Below the pieces are notes generated by a model that searched no databases, had not been told where the DNA came from, and saw nothing but the letters and a program-made list of their open reading frames with translations. Shown here one piece after another: positions 7,892 through 9,241 of a stretch of DNA of 9,241 bases (position 1 is the stretch's first letter; each line of letters starts with the position of its first letter). The stretch spans positions 1-9,241 of the forward strand of contig DVOG01000063.1 in NCBI GenBank assembly GCA_018713755.1, written 5' to 3'. The DNA is from Candidatus Spyradosoma merdigallinarum. Lineage in GTDB: Bacteria; Verrucomicrobiota; Verrucomicrobiia; Opitutales; UBA953. The position numbers and the translations under genes are program-made.

Positions 7892-7956
7892 AATACCCCC
7901 CCGTTTCGAGCGGAGGCTTCTTCCGTCTTGTTGCAAAGATGAGTTTTCTTAGACAT
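7888..7956 (-). CDS. Possible 22-residue upstream ORF (leader peptide) coupled to the CapD-like gene
   Basis: An ATG at 7956-7954 opens a 22-codon frame starting MSKKTHLCNK and ending NGGVL. Its TGA overlaps the ATG of the CapD-like gene in a 4-base ATGA junction (7891-7888), the arrangement often seen in translationally coupled genes. Against it, there is no clear Shine-Dalgarno before its ATG, and its codons (TCT, AAG, ACT, CTT, GTA, TTA) differ from the G/C-ending codons of neighbouring genes. No family is recognised. It may be a regulatory leader, or a chance frame in the 5' leader of the mRNA. Confidence 0.2.
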   Translation of the reverse strand: MSKKTHLCNKTEEASARNGGVL

Positions 7957-8076
7957 GGTCTTAGGCAGAGTTTGGAATTTTACCGCGATTCGTCCGCGTT
8001 CTTCAAGGAGAAAGCTCGGAGCTTGACAGGCACTCCGTTTGCGCGGATTCTTTGCGGGAACGCCGCCTTTTCTTTC
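7892..8076. promoter_or_regulatory. Divergent control region between the CapD-like gene and the MCE-domain gene
   Basis: These 185 bases separate two divergently transcribed genes and are visibly richer in A and T than the flanks, so they should carry both promoters. Seen: two direct TCTTAG repeats (7947-7952 and 7959-7964, 12 bases apart) framing a short inverted repeat AGAC-ATG-GTCT (7951-7961); a small inverted repeat AAGCT-CGG-AGCTT (8012-8024); and a consensus TTGACA (8023-8028). Only one GGGAAC motif (8056) lies here, near the MCE start. Operator function of the repeats is speculation. Confidence 0.5.
8023..8051 (+). promoter_or_regulatory. Candidate sigma-70-type promoter for the MCE-domain gene
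   Basis: A perfect -35 hexamer TTGACA (8023-8028) is followed after 17 bases by GATTCT (8046-8051), a weak -10 matching three of six TATAAT positions. A start of transcription near 8058 would leave a leader of about 20 bases before the ATG at 8077. The -35 overlaps the right arm of the AAGCT/AGCTT inverted repeat (8012-8024). The good spacing and perfect -35 support it, and the weak -10 limits confidence. Confidence 0.35.
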
Positions 8077-9051
8077 ATGCTCACCCTGCTGCAACGCCAT
8101 TTCCGAAAGCTGCGCCGTCGCGGGATTGCCGTTTCCGCGATCGCGGCGGCGGCGGCGTTCGCGCTGACGCTGTTCTGGCTCACGTCCGTCGTTCCCAATC
8201 GCGAACGTTTCACGCTGTATTTCAGCTCGAACGTCCACGGGCTTTCCGCCGGCGCGCCCGTCGTGATGAGCGGGCAAACAATCGGGCAAGTGGACGACAT
8301 TCGCGTCTGCGCCGTTCCCGCCGGGAACGCGCGGAAATATTACGCGGCGGTCACGATTACGCTCGACGGGCACCGCCTGCGCGAACGCGGCCTTCTGCAG
8401 AAAGAAGAAACGCTCCGCGACGCGCTCCCGTCGCTGATCGGCGCCGGGCTGCGCGGCAAACTGCTCATGCCCTCGCTGCTCGCGAACGGGCTGTGCGTCA
8501 GCCTCTATTTTTCTCCGGACGAACCGGCGTCGCGCGCCGCGCCGCCGAACGCGGATTTCCCGGAAATCCCGACGAACTACACGTCGTCTTCGGAGTTCGT
8601 CGACCGCGCGAACGCTTTCATCGAAACGCGAAATCTTTACGAAGCGGCGAGAAAAATCCGGGATCTCGCCGCCGTCGCCGATGCCTTCGAAGCCGCGGCG
8701 CAGACTTTCGACGGGGAGAAAACCAACGCCGAAATTCTGCGGGCGCTGGAACGCGCGAACGCGGCGCTTTCCCCGGACGCGGCGCGGCGGGAACTCGAAA
8801 GCCTCAACGACGCGCTCGCCGCGATCTGCGACGGGCTCGAAAGCGACGCGCGGATTCCCGCGGAGCAGGCGCAGCGCGCGGCGGCCTCGCTGAAAAAAAT
8901 GACGGAAATGCTGCGCGAGCTTCGCGGCAGCGCCCGCGCGATTCAAGAGCAGATTTCCCCCGAAAATCTCGAAATCCGGCGGCGCATGCTGCGTGAAATG
9001 CAGAATCAGTACGCGCCGCTGATCGACGCGGCGAAAGGCCTTTTCCTTTAA
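8077..9051 (+). CDS. MCE (MlaD/PqiB-like) domain protein, single N-terminal membrane anchor
   Basis: This 324-residue protein has a basic N-terminus (RHFRKLRRR), one hydrophobic helix (about 16-39) and an MCE domain in the periplasm (about 43-147). The signature GLSAGAPVVMSGQTIGQVDDI (55-75) is followed by the PqiB-like GLRGKL...LLANGLCVSLYF and FPEIPT (161-166). MCE proteins form hexameric rings that pass lipids between membranes. Residues about 172-324 are predicted mainly helical (Ala/Arg/Glu/Leu-rich), as in MCE proteins whose C-terminal helices build a tunnel or needle. I chose ATG 8077 because it puts the membrane helix at the usual place and lies after a candidate promoter. An in-frame ATG at 7939 would add 46 residues with no family match, encoded by promoter-like DNA. 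No permease or ATPase partner (MlaE, MlaF) or PqiA-like gene is in the window. Confidence 0.85.
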   Translation: MLTLLQRHFRKLRRRGIAVSAIAAAAAFALTLFWLTSVVPNRERFTLYFSSNVHGLSAGAPVVMSGQTIGQVDDIRVCAVPAGNARKYYAAVTITLDGHRLRERGLLQKEETLRDALPSLIGAGLRGKLLMPSLLANGLCVSLYFSPDEPASRAAPPNADFPEIPTNYTSSSEFVDRANAFIETRNLYEAARKIRDLAAVADAFEAAAQTFDGEKTNAEILRALERANAALSPDAARRELESLNDALAAICDGLESDARIPAEQAQRAAASLKKMTEMLRELRGSARAIQEQISPENLEIRRRMLREMQNQYAPLIDAAKGLFL

Positions 9052-9241
9052 CCGCCGCGGGAACGCCGCAGTTTCCCGACAAGCGCCGCGAATCCGTCCG
9101 GCAACGGCGCGACGATTTCCGCGCCGTTCTCGGCCGGCGCGCCGGCGGGAACGGAAATCCGCTCCAAATGAAGGCAAGGCGGCGCGTAAAGCGGGCGCTC
9201 TTCGCCTTTGTTCAACCGGCCTTTTCGGCTGAGTTCCGCGT
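9048..9241 (-). CDS. C-terminal fragment of a probable RluA-family RNA pseudouridine synthase
   Basis: The last 63 codons of a minus-strand gene enter from the right edge and end at TAA (9050-9048). The visible part includes APPCLHLERISVP and EIVAPLPDGFAALVGKLR. This matches the C-terminal pattern of RluA/RluC/RluD enzymes, which read like 'R..LHA..L.F.HP......APLP.D...L...LR' and isomerise uridines in rRNA or tRNA. The catalytic Asp region lies outside the window, so target and subfamily cannot be stated. The frame has typical G/C-ending codons for this genome. Its stop shares TTAA (9048-9051) with the stop of the convergent MCE gene. Two GGGAAC motifs (9059, 9147) lie antisense within it. 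Confidence 0.6.
   Translation of the reverse strand, partial: AELSRKGRLNKGEERPLYAPPCLHLERISVPAGAPAENGAEIVAPLPDGFAALVGKLRRSRGG

Larger units (their letters stand above)
77..9152. repeat. Dispersed short motif, core GGGAAC, preferred form GCGGGAACGC (about 59 copies)
   Basis: Reading both strands by eye gives 43 GGGAAC and 16 GTTCCC. Per region: murE 11, autotransporter 17, slyX 3, slyX-gmhB spacer 1, gmhB 3, ribF 10, CapD-like gene 7, MCE gene plus its leader 5, right-edge gene 2. Examples of first bases on the given strand: 77, 204, 762, 850, 1045, 1574, 1682, 1742, 1856, 1988, 2252, 2519, 4031, 4053, 5107, 5284, 7058, 7111, 8323, 9147. Nearly all copies have C before the core and most have G after it. 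Copies occur in all reading frames, sense and antisense to genes, so protein coding does not explain them. The expected number for this 6-mer at about 62% GC is near six on both strands. Confidence 0.85.

Noticed and set aside
5804..7942. 712-codon plus-strand open frame antisense to the CapD-like gene
   Set aside because: His/Arg/Asp/Ala-rich composition with no domain. The minus strand encodes a complete, motif-bearing dehydratase.
77..9152. CRISPR array or tandem repeat as explanation of the recurring GGGAAC
   Set aside because: Spacing is irregular, the conserved part is only 6-10 bases, copies lie inside conserved codons of core genes, and both orientations occur.
7888..9177. 429-codon minus-strand frame antisense to the MCE gene
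   Set aside because: Arg-rich shadow. Only its last 22 codons (7956-7888) are discussed, as a possible leader.

Overview
The window is a GC-rich (low-to-mid 60s % by eye), densely packed stretch of a Gram-negative bacterial chromosome carrying core genes. The cell type is supported by a meso-diaminopimelate-type MurE (DNPR motif), an autotransporter with a signal peptide and a C-terminal outer-membrane barrel, an MCE/MlaD-like lipid-transport protein, a heptose-phosphatase-like HAD enzyme and a membrane-bound nucleotide-sugar dehydratase. The autotransporter's beta-strand repeats, the weak Shine-Dalgarno signals and the overall gene style suggest Verrucomicrobiota (Opitutia-like). That placement is an inference, not a demonstrated assignment.

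Layout. Bases 1-1401 (+) encode murE, whose true start lies left of the window. After an 86-base T-rich spacer come an autotransporter (1488-4007, +) and, 8 bases on, a SlyX-family coiled-coil protein (4016-4237, +). A 96-base spacer precedes a GmhB-like HAD phosphatase (4334-4921, +), which overlaps by 19 bases the convergent ribF (4903-5904, -). Upstream of ribF on the same strand, 28 bases away, is a CapD/WbpM-type UDP-sugar 4,6-dehydratase (5933-7891, -), so the two probably form a transcription unit. A divergent control region (about 7892-8076) separates it from an MCE-domain protein (8077-9051, +). That gene shares its stop-codon bases with the C-terminal end of a convergent gene, probably an RluA-family pseudouridine synthase (9048-9241, -, incomplete).

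Functionally the set centres on the envelope: peptidoglycan precursor synthesis (murE), surface display (autotransporter), surface sugar synthesis (gmhB-like, capD-like) and membrane lipid handling (MCE). ribF and the pseudouridine synthase are housekeeping genes. No tRNA, rRNA, insertion sequence, phage gene or CRISPR array was seen.

The most striking signal is not a gene. A short motif, core GGGAAC with preferred form GCGGGAACGC, occurs about 59 times (43 on the given strand, 16 on the other; hand count). That is roughly one per 157 bases and about ten times the composition-based expectation. It appears in every gene, in sense and antisense orientation and in all reading frames, and it favours the given strand even inside minus-strand genes. 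It looks like a genome-wide polar DNA word comparable in kind to uptake sequences, Chi, KOPS or cyanobacterial HIP1. I do not recognise it as described.
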